Assembly (NCBI RefSeq): GCF_030027245.1
Contig: NZ_JASERT010000001.1
Coordinates: 2,534,501-2,598,500, forward strand
Direction of reading: 5' to 3'
DNA: 64,000 bases
Source of the DNA: Asticcacaulis sp. EMRT-3
GTDB taxonomy: Bacteria; Pseudomonadota; Alphaproteobacteria; Caulobacterales; Caulobacteraceae
The first letter of the stretch is position 1. Each line of letters begins with the position of its first letter. The notes below the pieces were generated by a model. It saw only the letters and a program-made list of their open reading frames with translations. It was not told the origin of the DNA and searched no databases. The position numbers and the translations under genes were made by a program. This document shows, in pieces, positions 16,467-26,020 of this stretch.

Positions 16467-17559
16467 GATAGTCTTCCGAACGCATCTCCTCCAGCCGTGA
16501 CACGGTGCGCTCGAATTCGAACGCGCCGTCGCCCGTCGGATAGAGCTGTTCCGGCTCACGCTCGGCCAGGATAACCGTGCGCGTCCGCGCCTCGTACAGC
16601 GCATCGATCAGTGTGACAAAGCGCCGCGCCTCATTGCGATTATCGGCGCTTAGGGCGGGCACATTTTCGATAAAGACGGTGGTGAAACGCTCGGCAATAG
16701 CCAGATAATCGGCCGCGCCATTATTGGCGGCGCACAGGTGCTGAAAATCGGCGCGCAGCATCGGCCCGGACGTGGTGGCGAAGGTCAGCTTGCGCTCATT
16801 GACGGTCAGCACCGCCTCGCGCTCGCTCATACCGCGGGTCATACTGGCCCACAGGGCGTCGAAACCGGCGCGGGCCTGTGCATCCGAGGCCGGGGAAAAC
16901 CATGTCTGCTGGTCGCGCAGGCGATCCAGGCGGAAATCGCGCGGCCCATCGACCTCGACCACATGGCAGCGCGTCTTGATCATGTCGATGAACGGTTTGA
17001 ACAGGTCGCGGTTGAGGCCATCCTTGTATAGATCGTCGGGCGGGCGGTTGGAGGTGGCCACCAGCACGACTTTGCGCGCAAACAGGGCCTCGAACAGACG
17101 GCCCAGAATCATCGCGTCGGCGATGTCGGTGACCTGAAGCTCATCAAAGCACAAAAGCTGCGACTGGCTGGCGATCAGCCGGGCCACGGGCGCAATCGGA
17201 TCATCGCCCCTGTGGGTGCCGAAATGGCGTTTGCGCGCCGCCGCATCGCTTTCGCGCCACAGACCGATGGCGTGATGCACCTCAGCCATGAAGGCGTGAA
17301 AATGGACGCGGCGCTTGGAGGCAATATGGGCATTATGGAAAAACAGATCCATCATCATCGACTTGCCGCGACCCGGCGGGCCCCACAGATACATGCCGTA
17401 GACGCGCGGACGCAGGCCCAGAAGCGCACGCCACCAGGAACGGCTCATGCGGATCTGTCGTTCCAACCGGAAAAGCGCCTGAATCGCCGCCTTTTGCGCC
17501 GGATCGGGCGTCAGTTCGCCCGAAGTGATCATCTGTTTGTACGCGCTGCGAATACCCAT
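16450..17559 (-). CDS. zapE: Cell division protein ZapE (AFG1-like ATPase)
   Basis: This 369 aa P-loop ATPase has Walker A GPPGRGKSMMMDLFF, Walker B LLCFDELQVTDIADAMILGRL and sensor VVLVATSNRPPDDLYKDGLNR. These are diagnostic of the AFG1/ZapE family. ZapE modulates FtsZ ring constriction in E. coli; the mitochondrial homologue AFG1/LACE1 acts in respiratory-complex quality control. The gene is single and convergent with the lyase gene. Confidence 0.93.
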   Translation of the reverse strand: MGIRSAYKQMITSGELTPDPAQKAAIQALFRLERQIRMSRSWWRALLGLRPRVYGMYLWGPPGRGKSMMMDLFFHNAHIASKRRVHFHAFMAEVHHAIGLWRESDAAARKRHFGTHRGDDPIAPVARLIASQSQLLCFDELQVTDIADAMILGRLFEALFARKVVLVATSNRPPDDLYKDGLNRDLFKPFIDMIKTRCHVVEVDGPRDFRLDRLRDQQTWFSPASDAQARAGFDALWASMTRGMSEREAVLTVNERKLTFATTSGPMLRADFQHLCAANNGAADYLAIAERFTTVFIENVPALSADNRNEARRFVTLIDALYEARTRTVILAEREPEQLYPTGDGAFEFERTVSRLEEMRSEDYLKSAR

Positions 17560-17662
17560 CTGTGCCGTTTGCTGTATGCGGGCGCTTCACCGCCCTGCCT
17601 ATCATGCGGGGCAACATAGACGACCGGTTTCAAATTGGCGTTAAAAAAATGCTGCACCGCGC

Positions 17663-18508
17663 TCAAGAATTCAAACGCCTGCTGATCGACCTGGCCACCT
17701 GAATACCGTGGGCCGCCGAGGTGGTGACGCACGGATGCCAGTAATCGGTGACCTCGCCGCAGGCAAAGACGCCGGAGATAGAGGTTTCGCCGAAACGATC
17801 CACACGGATATAGCCGCCATCCAGCGTGGGCTGAAGTCCTTCCGGCACCACCGCTTCGAAGCCGTACATGATGCCGAAGGCCGCAAAGGCCTCGCCATTG
17901 ACGGTCATGGCCGCCGGATCGGCGTGATAATCACCCACCACCACCGGCACATCGGGAATCAGGCCCTGCAACAGCTTTTGCGCGCGCGGGGCATGGCGCG
18001 AAAAGATCACCGGCTTGCCACCGCGATCCCGCACAAAGCGCGCCTGATCAAAGGCATTATCACCGCCGCCCAGAATGGCGATGCGCTGCCCCGCCACCTC
18101 CAGCGCCTCCATGCCGTCACCGGGGCCGATAATGATGGTGGGCGAAGGCGAAAAACCGCCGCTGCGCGGGCGCGAACCGGTGGCGATGACCAGAAAAGAC
18201 GCCTCCAGCACCTCATCAGCCGTGGTCACGGTGCGGCGGCCATCGGCGGAGACGGCCACAACCGGGCACAACTTACGCACCGGCACGCCGAGCGTCATCA
18301 CATGATCTTCCAGCGCCTGCGCCACCTGCTGACCGGTCTGGCCCTGCACGCCCGGTATCCATAAATTCTCATAAGGACTGCGCTTTTGCAGGCCACCCAC
18401 ATGCGCCGCGCCCTCCAGCAGCAGACATGAAACGCCCATCTTGTGCAGCCAGATGGCGCAGGCTATGCCCGCCGGGCCGCCGCCGATAATGATCACATCT
18501 GTCTTCAT
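17663..18508 (-). CDS. NAD(P)/FAD-dependent oxidoreductase, thioredoxin-reductase-like without CxxC
   Basis: The 281 aa protein has an FAD Rossmann motif at the N-terminus (TDVIIIGGGPAGIACAIWL), an NAD(P) motif in the middle (RIAILGGGDNAFDQARFV) and the closing FAD motif GVFACGEVTDYWHPCVTTSAAHGIQVARSI. This is the thioredoxin-reductase/ferredoxin-NADP-reductase fold. The redox-active CxxC that true TrxB carries before the NAD(P) domain is missing; the region reads TIIIGPGDGMEALEV. The electron acceptor is therefore probably not thioredoxin. Start MKTDVIIIGG at 18508; the upstream in-frame ATG (18550) has no family support. Confidence 0.85.
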   Translation of the reverse strand: MKTDVIIIGGGPAGIACAIWLHKMGVSCLLLEGAAHVGGLQKRSPYENLWIPGVQGQTGQQVAQALEDHVMTLGVPVRKLCPVVAVSADGRRTVTTADEVLEASFLVIATGSRPRSGGFSPSPTIIIGPGDGMEALEVAGQRIAILGGGDNAFDQARFVRDRGGKPVIFSRHAPRAQKLLQGLIPDVPVVVGDYHADPAAMTVNGEAFAAFGIMYGFEAVVPEGLQPTLDGGYIRVDRFGETSISGVFACGEVTDYWHPCVTTSAAHGIQVARSISRRLNS

Positions 18509-18748
18509 GGCCGCCAATTTATCCATCTCAGGCGCCGCCGCCCAGCGCAAATTATTGTGAGACTCACCGTGCCTTTATGGCCCGATTGACGCTGCATCCC
18601 TTGCGATGTCTCGGAAACGCCTTGCGGCCTCTGCGCAATTATAAAAAAGCAATGGGCCTTCTTCAGCTTTTCATAAGACACATATTGTATATTATTGTTA
18701 CAGGGCGCGAATCAGTACTGCGTAATCCTTGCGCCCGTGGAGGAGTAG

Positions 18749-19174
18749 ATGAGACTTTTGTGCGTTGAAGACAATTCGACCCTGCGCAAGATGATCGATC
18801 TTATGTTGGCGGCCACCGGTATCGATGTCGATTTTGCCAGCGATGGCGAGGAAGCCGTCGAAGCCTATCAGGTCAATGAGTATGATGCCGTGCTGATGGA
18901 TATGGAAATGCCGCGCATGGCGGGCCTTGCGGCGGCGCGCGCCATCCGTCAGGTGGAAGATGGTTTTTGCCTCGGCTATACGCCGATCCTGTTTTTGAGC
19001 GGCCATGACGACGAGGCGCATATCGAACAGAGCCATGAGGCGGGCGGCGATGCCTATCTGGCCAAACCCTTCACCTCCGAATCGCTGATCGGCGCGATTG
19101 CCAGCCTGCTGCACGGCCGATCCGCCACCCGCCTGAGCGCTTTTACAGGCGGTTGGCAGCAGGCGGCTTACTAG
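18749..19174 (+). CDS. Single-domain response regulator (CheY-like receiver)
   Basis: The 141 aa protein is a single receiver domain. The acidic pocket is VEDN (E7/D8), the phospho-acceptor is D51 (AVLMDMEMPRM), the Thr/Ser switch is S84 (LFLSGHD) and the conserved Lys is K106 (YLAKPF). The short tail after residue 120 has no output domain, so it should act by binding partners. A strong ribosome site (GGAGGAG) precedes the ATG. No histidine kinase gene is adjacent. Confidence 0.92.
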   Translation: MRLLCVEDNSTLRKMIDLMLAATGIDVDFASDGEEAVEAYQVNEYDAVLMDMEMPRMAGLAAARAIRQVEDGFCLGYTPILFLSGHDDEAHIEQSHEAGGDAYLAKPFTSESLIGAIASLLHGRSATRLSAFTGGWQQAAY

Positions 19175-19201
19175 GCTCTCAACCGGCCTCCCTGATCACG
19201 A

Positions 19202-19246
19202 ACACCGTCGCAGGCCGCCATATCTGCGGCGGTGTGGACTCTTTGC
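19202..19246 (+). terminator. Probable terminator after the receiver gene
   Basis: An 11-12 bp stem with one G:T pair (19202-19213 with 19224-19235) closes a 10-nt loop, 28 nt after the stop of the receiver gene. The following T stretch (CTCTTT) is short, so termination may be weak. Confidence 0.45.
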
Positions 19247-19323
19247 ACTTGTAAATCTGAGCAAAAAGGCTCATGTGCGCCTCCGGGCGCGACAGGCGCG
19301 TGCCGCTATCAGGAGTGTGTATC

Positions 19324-20352
19324 ATGGGTTATCGGGTCGCCGTAGTCGGCGCCACCGGCGCTGTGGGTCGTGAGATGATGACGATCCTCGAAGAAGTCAA
19401 TTTCCCCATTGCGGAAATTTACGCGGTCGCATCGCGTAAATCGATGGGTGTTGAGGTCGCGTTCGGCACAAAAACCCTGAAATGCCAGAACCTGGAAACC
19501 TTCGACTTCACAAAGGTCGATATCGTGCTGATGAGCGCGGGCGGCGACGTGTCGAAAGAATGGTCGCCCAAAATAGGGGCGCAAGGCCCCATCGTCATCG
19601 ATAATTCCTCGGCCTGGCGCATGGATCCTGAGGTTCCGCTGATCATCCCCGAAGTGAACCCGGATGCGGTGTGGGACGCCAGGAAGAACATCATCGCCAA
19701 TCCGAACTGTTCGACCATCCAGATGCTGGTGGTCTTAAAGCCCCTGCACGACGCTGCCACGATCAAGCGCGTCGTCGTTTCCACCTATCAGTCGGTGGCC
19801 GGCGCCGGCAAGGCGGGCATGGACGAATTGTGGGATCAGACCAAGGCGCTTTACGGCATGGGCGACAAGACGCCCAAGAAGTTCACCAAGCAGATCGCCT
19901 TCAACGTTATTCCGCATATCGATGTCTTTATGGACGACGGTTACACCAAGGAAGAGTGGAAGATGATCGTCGAGACGCACAAGATCCTCGACCCGACCAT
20001 CGATGTCGTGCCGACCTGCGTGCGCGTGCCGGTGTTTGTCGGCCATTCGGAATCGATCAATATCGAGTTTGAAAGCCCGATGGACGAGGATCTGGCCCGC
20101 GAAATTCTGCGCGATGCGCCCGGCGTCTCTGTGATCGACAAGCGTGAAAACGGCGGCTACGTCACGCCCATCGAAAGTGTCGGTGAATTCGACACCTATG
20201 TCTCGCGCATCCGCAATGACAAGACCGTGCCTTATGGCATTTCGTTGTGGTGCGTCGCCGACAATCTGCGCAAGGGCGCAGCGCTCAATGCCGTACAGAT
20301 TGCCCAGCTCCTCGACGAGCGCGGGGTCATCGAAGCCAGGATCGATGCTTAA
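19324..20352 (+). CDS. asd: Aspartate-semialdehyde dehydrogenase
   Basis: The 342 aa enzyme reduces aspartyl phosphate to the semialdehyde, feeding lysine, diaminopimelate, threonine and methionine synthesis. The NADP motif is RVAVVGATGAVGREM, the catalytic Cys lies in ANPNCSTIQM, and the QSVAGAGKAGMDEL and substrate-binding RVPVFVGHSESINIEF segments follow. ATG 19324 (MGYRVAVVG) has a ribosome site AGGAG; an in-frame ATG at 19273 is less likely. A textbook terminator follows at 20381. Confidence 0.96.
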   Translation: MGYRVAVVGATGAVGREMMTILEEVNFPIAEIYAVASRKSMGVEVAFGTKTLKCQNLETFDFTKVDIVLMSAGGDVSKEWSPKIGAQGPIVIDNSSAWRMDPEVPLIIPEVNPDAVWDARKNIIANPNCSTIQMLVVLKPLHDAATIKRVVVSTYQSVAGAGKAGMDELWDQTKALYGMGDKTPKKFTKQIAFNVIPHIDVFMDDGYTKEEWKMIVETHKILDPTIDVVPTCVRVPVFVGHSESINIEFESPMDEDLAREILRDAPGVSVIDKRENGGYVTPIESVGEFDTYVSRIRNDKTVPYGISLWCVADNLRKGAALNAVQIAQLLDERGVIEARIDA

Positions 20353-20380
20353 AGGTCAGTACAAACCTTTCAAGTTTTCA

Positions 20381-20414
20381 AGCCGGTGGATGACCTCATC
20401 CACCGGCTTTTTTT
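20381..20414 (+). terminator. Intrinsic terminator after asd
   Basis: A perfect 13-bp stem AGCCGGTGGATGA / TCATCCACCGGCT (20381-20393 and 20396-20408) with a 2-nt loop is followed by seven T (20408-20414). Confidence 0.9.
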
Positions 20415-20429
20415 ATCGGAAACCTACCC

Positions 20430-21353
20430 ATGACGTCGCAAAACCCGTCATCCCAAACGGCCTCTCTGCCCGCCTCGCCCTTGCTGATGGGGGCCATCTG
20501 CTATGCCGTCTGGGGTCTGGCCCCGCTGGTCTATCTGCCGATCCACGCCTTTGGCGGCGGGGCTATCGAGATCATCTGCCATCGCGCCATCTGGGCCCTG
20601 ACCCTGCTGGCCGTGCTGATCCTCATCACCCGTCAGGGCGCGAACCTTAAGGCCATCTTCCGCCATCCGGCCCATATGGGCCTGCTGTTATTGTCCGCCA
20701 CCATGCTGACGGCCAACTGGGGCGTCTTCGTCTGGGCCGTCACCCACGGTCGCACGCTGGAAACCTCGCTCGGCTATTATCTCAACCCCCTGCTCAATAT
20801 GGCGGCAGGTGCCATCTTCTTTCGTGAGCGGCTGGATCGCTATGGTCAGGCCGCCATCGCCCTGGCCGTGGCGGGCGTGGCCTTGCAGGCGCTGGCGATT
20901 GGCCATATTCCGCTGGTGTCGCTGTTTTTGGCCTTTTCGTTTGCCGGTTACGGGCTGGTGCGCAAACAACTGGCCGTCACCGCCATGTCGGGCCTGTTTA
21001 CCGAGTGCCTGTTCATGTGCGTGCCCGCCATCATCTATCTCGGCTGGCTTGCGGCCCACGGCGGCGGCCATTTCCTGTCCGCACCATCGCACATCTTCTG
21101 GTTCATGCTGACCGGCCCGGTCACGGTGATTCCGCTCGCCCTGTTTTCCTATGCGGCGCGCCGGCTGCCGCTTTCGACGCTCGGCTTCTTGCAGTTCATC
21201 GCCCCCACCATCACCTTCTGCATCGGGCTGAACGAGGGCGAACCGTTCAGCCTGTGGCGCGGCGTGTCGTTCGTGGTGATCTGGATCGGCGCGGGTGTTT
21301 TCGCCTATGGCGCCTGGCGGCGACTGAAAGCGGTGAAGCTGGCGGCAGGTTAA
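20430..21353 (+). CDS. rarD: EamA/RarD-type transporter
   Basis: The 307 aa protein has about ten membrane helices and two EamA repeats. RarD marks are MGAICYAVWGLAPLVYLPIHAFGGGAIEIICHRAIWAL near the start, NWGVFVWAVTHGRTLETSLGYYLNPLLNMAAGAIFFRERL in the middle and LSTLGFLQFIAPTITFCIGLNEGEPF near the end. RarD proteins belong to the drug/metabolite transporter superfamily; the substrate is unknown. The gene lies directly after the asd terminator, so it must have its own start of transcription or rely on read-through. Confidence 0.92.
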   Translation: MTSQNPSSQTASLPASPLLMGAICYAVWGLAPLVYLPIHAFGGGAIEIICHRAIWALTLLAVLILITRQGANLKAIFRHPAHMGLLLLSATMLTANWGVFVWAVTHGRTLETSLGYYLNPLLNMAAGAIFFRERLDRYGQAAIALAVAGVALQALAIGHIPLVSLFLAFSFAGYGLVRKQLAVTAMSGLFTECLFMCVPAIIYLGWLAAHGGGHFLSAPSHIFWFMLTGPVTVIPLALFSYAARRLPLSTLGFLQFIAPTITFCIGLNEGEPFSLWRGVSFVVIWIGAGVFAYGAWRRLKAVKLAAG

Positions 21354-21366
21354 AACGCGCCCGTCG

Positions 21367-21621
21367 TTAAGCTCGGTCAAATATGCTGACCAGAGCCGTC
21401 AGAACCATTTGCAGAGAAATCAGCCAAAAGAAAAACTGACCTAAGACTTTAAGGAAGCCTATACCTTTTTGGGCTTCTGCCTTTTTCCGATCTCCGAAAC
21501 ACAGCAAATACACCACGATAAAACGCGTATAAAATCCGATTGCCCCGAAGAATAAAAGTCCGACCAGAGAAAATATCCACTCCCGTTGGTCAAAATGGAA
21601 AACGTCTAAAAGCTCTTTCAT
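21367..21621 (-). CDS. Small two-helix membrane protein
   Basis: The 84 aa protein begins MKELLDVFHFDQREWIFSLVGLLFFGAIGFYTRFIVV and has a second hydrophobic helix at about residues 57-78 (LGQFFFWLISLQMVLTALVSIF). No family is recognised. ATG 21621 has the ribosome site AAGGTGAGG; an in-frame ATG at 21651 would overlap the upstream serine-hydrolase gene by 10 nt. Codon use is more AT-rich than in the neighbours, which hints at a less conserved or acquired gene. Confidence 0.55.
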   Translation of the reverse strand: MKELLDVFHFDQREWIFSLVGLLFFGAIGFYTRFIVVYLLCFGDRKKAEAQKGIGFLKVLGQFFFWLISLQMVLTALVSIFDRA

Positions 21622-21641
21622 CCCCTCACCTTCATACTTGA

Positions 21642-22778
21642 CTACAAACACCCATAAAACGCATCAATCAGACTGACCGGGCGCGGATCGCCAATCAGCC
21701 AGTGCGATTGCTTATTCATCACATAGGCTGCCGAAACCTTGCGCTCCGGGTCGGCCAGGGCGCACGATCCGCCCCAGCCCGAATGACCGACCGCGTTCGG
21801 GTTGGGGCCATAGATGGCAATGCCCTTATTGCGCAGAAAACCCGCGCCCCATGACAGCCGGTAGGGCAAGACGCGATCCTGACCGTAAACCCGTTCGCGC
21901 ATGGCCTGACTAAGCGTCTCCGGCGAGATCAGCGAACGGCCATCGAGCACACCGCCATTTGCCACCACGCTCATCAGCCGCGCCAGACCCAGCGAAGTGG
22001 CGTGGGCGTTGGCCGAGGGAATTTCCATGCGCCGCCAGTCAGCCGAACCCTTGCCCGCCGGTGCCGAACCCTTGTCGAGAAAAGCGGCGCGCTTGATGGC
22101 GTCGATGGGGCCGAGATCGGGCGGGGCGGAGGGCTTTTGCAGATGGGCGATACGCGGCTCATAAACATCAGGCGTGCCGATCATCACCTCAATGCCAAAA
22201 GGTGCGGCAATGTCTTCGCGCAGGGCCGTGCCGAGCGAGCGGCCATCGGCGCGGCGGAACACTTCGCCGAGCAGATAACCGCCGGCAATCGGGTGATAGC
22301 CGGAGCCTTCGCCCGGCGTCCACAGAGGGGCCTGTTCGCACAGGGCCTTCAGTGTGGCGGGCACATCGAACCAGATCGAGGGGTCTTGCGGCGGTGAAAA
22401 GCCCGACAGCCCGCCTTGATGAGAGATAAGCTGACCGAGCGTGATGCCTGCCTTGCCGTTCTGGCCAAATTCCGGCCAGTAATTGGCAACGGTGGCTTCG
22501 TAATCGAGCTTACCCTGATCGACGAGGCGGGCGATCATCAGCGCCATTACCGCCTTGCCGGTGGAAAAGATCGGCGTCAGGGTTTCGTCGTCAAAGGCGC
22601 GTGTGCCGGGACGGCCGGCATGGCCGCCCCACAGATCGACCACGGTTTCCCCGGCGATCTGGGCGGTGAAGCGCGCGCCCAGTTCCTTGCCCGCCGCGAA
22701 ATTGGCAGCAAAGGCTTCGCGCACAGCGGCGAACGGGGGCGGGCAAAGACCGGAAATGTCTAAAGAGGTGTCAGCCAT
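21642..22778 (-). CDS. Beta-lactamase-family serine hydrolase
   Basis: The 378 aa protein has a class C beta-lactamase/esterase fold. The nucleophile motif SxxK is STGK (IFSTGKAVMALMIA), the second element is the YHP region GSGYHPIAGGYLLGEVFRR and the third is VGHSGWGGSCALADPERK. No signal peptide is seen, so it is probably cytosolic, like the EstB/LACTB-type esterases. It opens MADTSLDISGLCPPPFAAVREAFAANFAAG. The substrate is unknown. Confidence 0.88.
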   Translation of the reverse strand: MADTSLDISGLCPPPFAAVREAFAANFAAGKELGARFTAQIAGETVVDLWGGHAGRPGTRAFDDETLTPIFSTGKAVMALMIARLVDQGKLDYEATVANYWPEFGQNGKAGITLGQLISHQGGLSGFSPPQDPSIWFDVPATLKALCEQAPLWTPGEGSGYHPIAGGYLLGEVFRRADGRSLGTALREDIAAPFGIEVMIGTPDVYEPRIAHLQKPSAPPDLGPIDAIKRAAFLDKGSAPAGKGSADWRRMEIPSANAHATSLGLARLMSVVANGGVLDGRSLISPETLSQAMRERVYGQDRVLPYRLSWGAGFLRNKGIAIYGPNPNAVGHSGWGGSCALADPERKVSAAYVMNKQSHWLIGDPRPVSLIDAFYGCL

Positions 22779-22864
22779 AGATCGGCGCTCTAAGTTATTG
22801 TTTACGCCTCATGCTTCTTCCAAAACGGCCAAAAAAGGTTTCCGGCCGTTTTGGGTATAAGGCT

Positions 22865-25735
22865 TTAGACCAGTACGCCGTGGCAATGCTTGAATTTCTT
22901 GCCGGAACCGCAGGGACACAAGGCGTTGCGCGGCGTATTTTCCCAGCCGCCGGGCAAGACCGAATGCGGTAAGGCGGCGCGCTGCTCGGAATCGAGATCG
23001 TCGGTCAGCCTGGCGGCGCGTTCGTTCTGGCCGGTCAGCGGATCGAGATGCACTTCCTGGAACTGGCGGCGGCGCGAAATGGCGTCGGGAATCGGCGGCG
23101 GAGCCTCTTCCGGCGGCTGGAAGCGGATTTCCATCGTCATCAGCCAGCGCGTCACCGACTGGCGCAGATTGACCAGCAGGGCCTCGAACATGGTAAAGGC
23201 TTCGGTCTTGTATTCATTGAGCGGATCGCGCTGGCCATAGCCGCGCAGGCCGATCACGGCGCGCAGATGATCGAGGTGCATCAGGTGTTCGCGCCAGTGC
23301 ATGTCGATCATTTGCAGCAGGAACTGCTTTTCGAGCGCCTTCATCTGCTCGTCACCGAGCAGTTTCAGGCGTTCGTCCATCTTGTCGGCGGCGGCCTTTT
23401 GCAGACGCTCCTCGAACTCGTCATTGGCGATGCCTTCTTCGGCGGCCCAGTCGTGCAAAGGCAGGTCGAGGCCGGTCAGGGACAGAACCTGTTCCTGAAG
23501 GCCGTCAATGTCCCACTGTTCGGCATAGGCCTTGGGCGGCAGGTGGCGCTCGACCAGTTCGTGGATGGTGTCGCTGCGGAATTCGGCGATCAGTTCGGAC
23601 AGATCGTCGGTATCCATGAATTCCTGGCGCTGCTCGAAGACGGCCTTGCGCTGGTCATTGACCACATCATCGTATTTGAGCAGGTTCTTGCGGATTTCAT
23701 AATTGCGGGCTTCGACGCGCTTTTGCGCGGTGGCAATGGCACCGTTGAGCAGGGGCGAGGTGATGGCCTCGCCGTCCTCGACGCCCAGCGTCTTCATCAT
23801 CGAATTGAGCTTGTCACCCGCGAAGATGCGCATCAGGTCGTCTTCGCACGACAGGAAGAATTTCGAACGGCCGGGGTCGCCCTGACGGCCAGTACGGCCG
23901 CGCAACTGGTTGTCGATACGGCGGCTTTCGTGGCGCTCGGTGCCGAGCACGAACAGCCCGCCCAGTTCGAGCGATTTCAGCTTGAGGTCCTTGATCTGGG
24001 CTTCGATTTCGCCGCGCTTGGTCAGCAGGGCCTCCTGCGAAACCTCGACGCCCGCCGCCTCCTGTTCGGCCAGCCATTTTTGCACGCGCATATCGACATT
24101 GCCGCCCAACTGAATGTCGGTGCCGCGACCGGCCATATTGGTGGCGATGGTGACGGCGCCCGGCACACCGGCATCGGCGACGATTTCCGATTCCTGTTCG
24201 TGGAAGCGCGCATTCAAAACATTGTGCGGAATACCCTTGCCGGTTTTCCAGACGATGTCATAGGCGTCTTCGCCGGCCTTCAGAATATCCTTCTTGTCGG
24301 CATTGGCGAATTGCGGTTTCAGGGTGCGCGACTGCTCGACCTTGTAATTATAGGTCTTGAGGAAGTGCGACAGCTCGTCGGATTTCTCGATCGAGGCGGT
24401 GCCGACCAGAATCGGCTGGCCCTTGACGTAACACCAGGCGACCTGGGCGGCGATGGCGGCGAACTTTTCCTTTTCGGTGCGATACACCTCGTCATTGTCG
24501 TCGATGCGCTGGATCGGGCGGTTGGTCGGGATTTCCAGCACGTCCATCTCGTAGATGTCGCCGAATTCCTGCGCCTCAGTGGCCGCCGTGCCGGTCATGC
24601 CCGACAGCTTGTCGTACATGCGGAAATAGTTCTGGATGGTGACCGAGGCCAGCGTCTGGTTTTCCGGCTGAATCTCGACGTGCTCGCGTGCTTCGATGGC
24701 CTGGTGCAGGCCTTCCGACAGGCGGCGTCCGGTCATCATGCGGCCGGTGAATTCGTCGATCAGGATGATTTCGCCGTCCTTGACGATATAGTCCTTATTG
24801 GGCGTGTAGAGCGTATTGGCGCGCAGGGCCTGATTGGCGTGGTGAACCAGCGAGATATTGACCGGATCATAGAGCCCGGCTGAATCCTCGGCCAGGTGGC
24901 CTCCGGCTTCGAGCATTTCTTCAAGCCGCTCCGAACCCAGTTCCGACAACAGTACCTGGCGCTGTTTCTCGTCCAGTTCGAACATGTCGGGATCCTTGAT
25001 CAGCTCAAGGATCGTGGTGTTGAGGATCTTGTACAGCTCCGAGCGGTCTTCGGTGGGGCCCGAAATGATCAGAGGCGTGCGCGCCTCGTCGATCAGGATC
25101 GAATCGACTTCATCGACGATCGCAAAATTGTGGCCGCGCTGCACCATTTCCTGACGTGTATAGGCCAGATTGTCGCGCAGGTAATCGAAACCGAATTCAT
25201 TATTGGTGCCGTAGGTGACATCGGCATTATAGGCCTGCTTGCGCTGGGTCTGCGACAGGCCGTTAACGATCACGCCGGTGGTCAGGCCGAGGAAGCGATA
25301 GACGCGGCCCATCCATTCGGCGTCGCGCTTGGCCAGATAGTCATTGACCGTGATCAGGTGGACGCCTTTGCCGGCCAGGGCATTGAGATAGACGGGCGCG
25401 GTGGCCACCAGCGTCTTGCCTTCACCGGTGCGCATTTCGGCGATGCCGCCCTTGTGCAGGATCATGCCGCCGACGAGCTGAACATCATAGTGACGCTGTC
25501 CGATGGCGCGCCACGAGGCCTCACGCGCCACGCCGAAGGCTTCGTCCATCAGCGAATCGAGCGTAGCGCCCTTTTCGAGGCGTTCGCGGAACAAAACGGT
25601 CTGGCCGCGCAGTTCCTCATCGCTCATCGCCTTGTATTTGGGCTCCAGCGCGTTGATCTTCTGGACGCGGGACATATAGCCGCGCACCTTGCGGTCATTC
25701 GAGGAGCCGAAAAGCATTTTGGCGAGAGCCAGCAT
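22865..25735 (-). CDS. secA: Preprotein translocase ATPase SecA
   Basis: The 956 aa motor drives Sec-dependent export through SecYEG. Motifs in order are the nucleotide site [21 protein letters not shown]-box-like [30 protein letters not shown], the second nucleotide domain [14 protein letters not shown] and [11 protein letters not shown]. The C-terminal zinc-binding SEC-C motif is [20 protein letters not shown] 25735 ([14 protein letters not shown]) is the conserved start; a start at 25774 adds 13 residues. The 285-bp gap to the next gene holds both promoters and no other feature I can name. Confidence 0.97.
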   Translation of the reverse strand: MLALAKMLFGSSNDRKVRGYMSRVQKINALEPKYKAMSDEELRGQTVLFRERLEKGATLDSLMDEAFGVAREASWRAIGQRHYDVQLVGGMILHKGGIAEMRTGEGKTLVATAPVYLNALAGKGVHLITVNDYLAKRDAEWMGRVYRFLGLTTGVIVNGLSQTQRKQAYNADVTYGTNNEFGFDYLRDNLAYTRQEMVQRGHNFAIVDEVDSILIDEARTPLIISGPTEDRSELYKILNTTILELIKDPDMFELDEKQRQVLLSELGSERLEEMLEAGGHLAEDSAGLYDPVNISLVHHANQALRANTLYTPNKDYIVKDGEIILIDEFTGRMMTGRRLSEGLHQAIEAREHVEIQPENQTLASVTIQNYFRMYDKLSGMTGTAATEAQEFGDIYEMDVLEIPTNRPIQRIDDNDEVYRTEKEKFAAIAAQVAWCYVKGQPILVGTASIEKSDELSHFLKTYNYKVEQSRTLKPQFANADKKDILKAGEDAYDIVWKTGKGIPHNVLNARFHEQESEIVADAGVPGAVTIATNMAGRGTDIQLGGNVDMRVQKWLAEQEAAGVEVSQEALLTKRGEIEAQIKDLKLKSLELGGLFVLGTERHESRRIDNQLRGRTGRQGDPGRSKFFLSCEDDLMRIFAGDKLNSMMKTLGVEDGEAITSPLLNGAIATAQKRVEARNYEIRKNLLKYDDVVNDQRKAVFEQRQEFMDTDDLSELIAEFRSDTIHELVERHLPPKAYAEQWDIDGLQEQVLSLTGLDLPLHDWAAEEGIANDEFEERLQKAAADKMDERLKLLGDEQMKALEKQFLLQMIDMHWREHLMHLDHLRAVIGLRGYGQRDPLNEYKTEAFTMFEALLVNLRQSVTRWLMTMEIRFQPPEEAPPPIPDAISRRRQFQEVHLDPLTGQNERAARLTDDLDSEQRAALPHSVLPGGWENTPRNALCPCGSGKKFKHCHGVLV

Positions 25736-26020
25736 GAGAAACCTTAAATTCTTGAAGTCCGACAAGGCTTGCATAACGCGAAAAGCGTCAAATTAACCTG
25801 TCGGATGTAGAGGGTTGTTATGGATCCGTGCGACGTTTCTTTAGGTGCTCGACATGTTCGTAACGCTTGAGAAACGGGTTACAGGTCAAATGGGCCTGAA
25901 AAGAGGCTTTTCAAGCACGGTTCCTGACTTAAGCGGCGGAATAGTGTATGTCAATCTGGTGGCTCATGGATGTGCGTGTTTCGGCCCGCCCGCCCGGGGG
26001 CTGGCTACGGGGAAAATAGC

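Noticed and set aside
19175..19323. Possible riboswitch upstream of asd
   Set aside because: Only one terminator-like hairpin belonging to the upstream gene; no known lysine or other aptamer core is visible.
23048..24883. 611-codon open frame on the plus strand opposite secA
   Set aside because: It is antisense to the conserved SecA motifs; long antisense frames are expected in GC-rich DNA and the peptide shows no domain.
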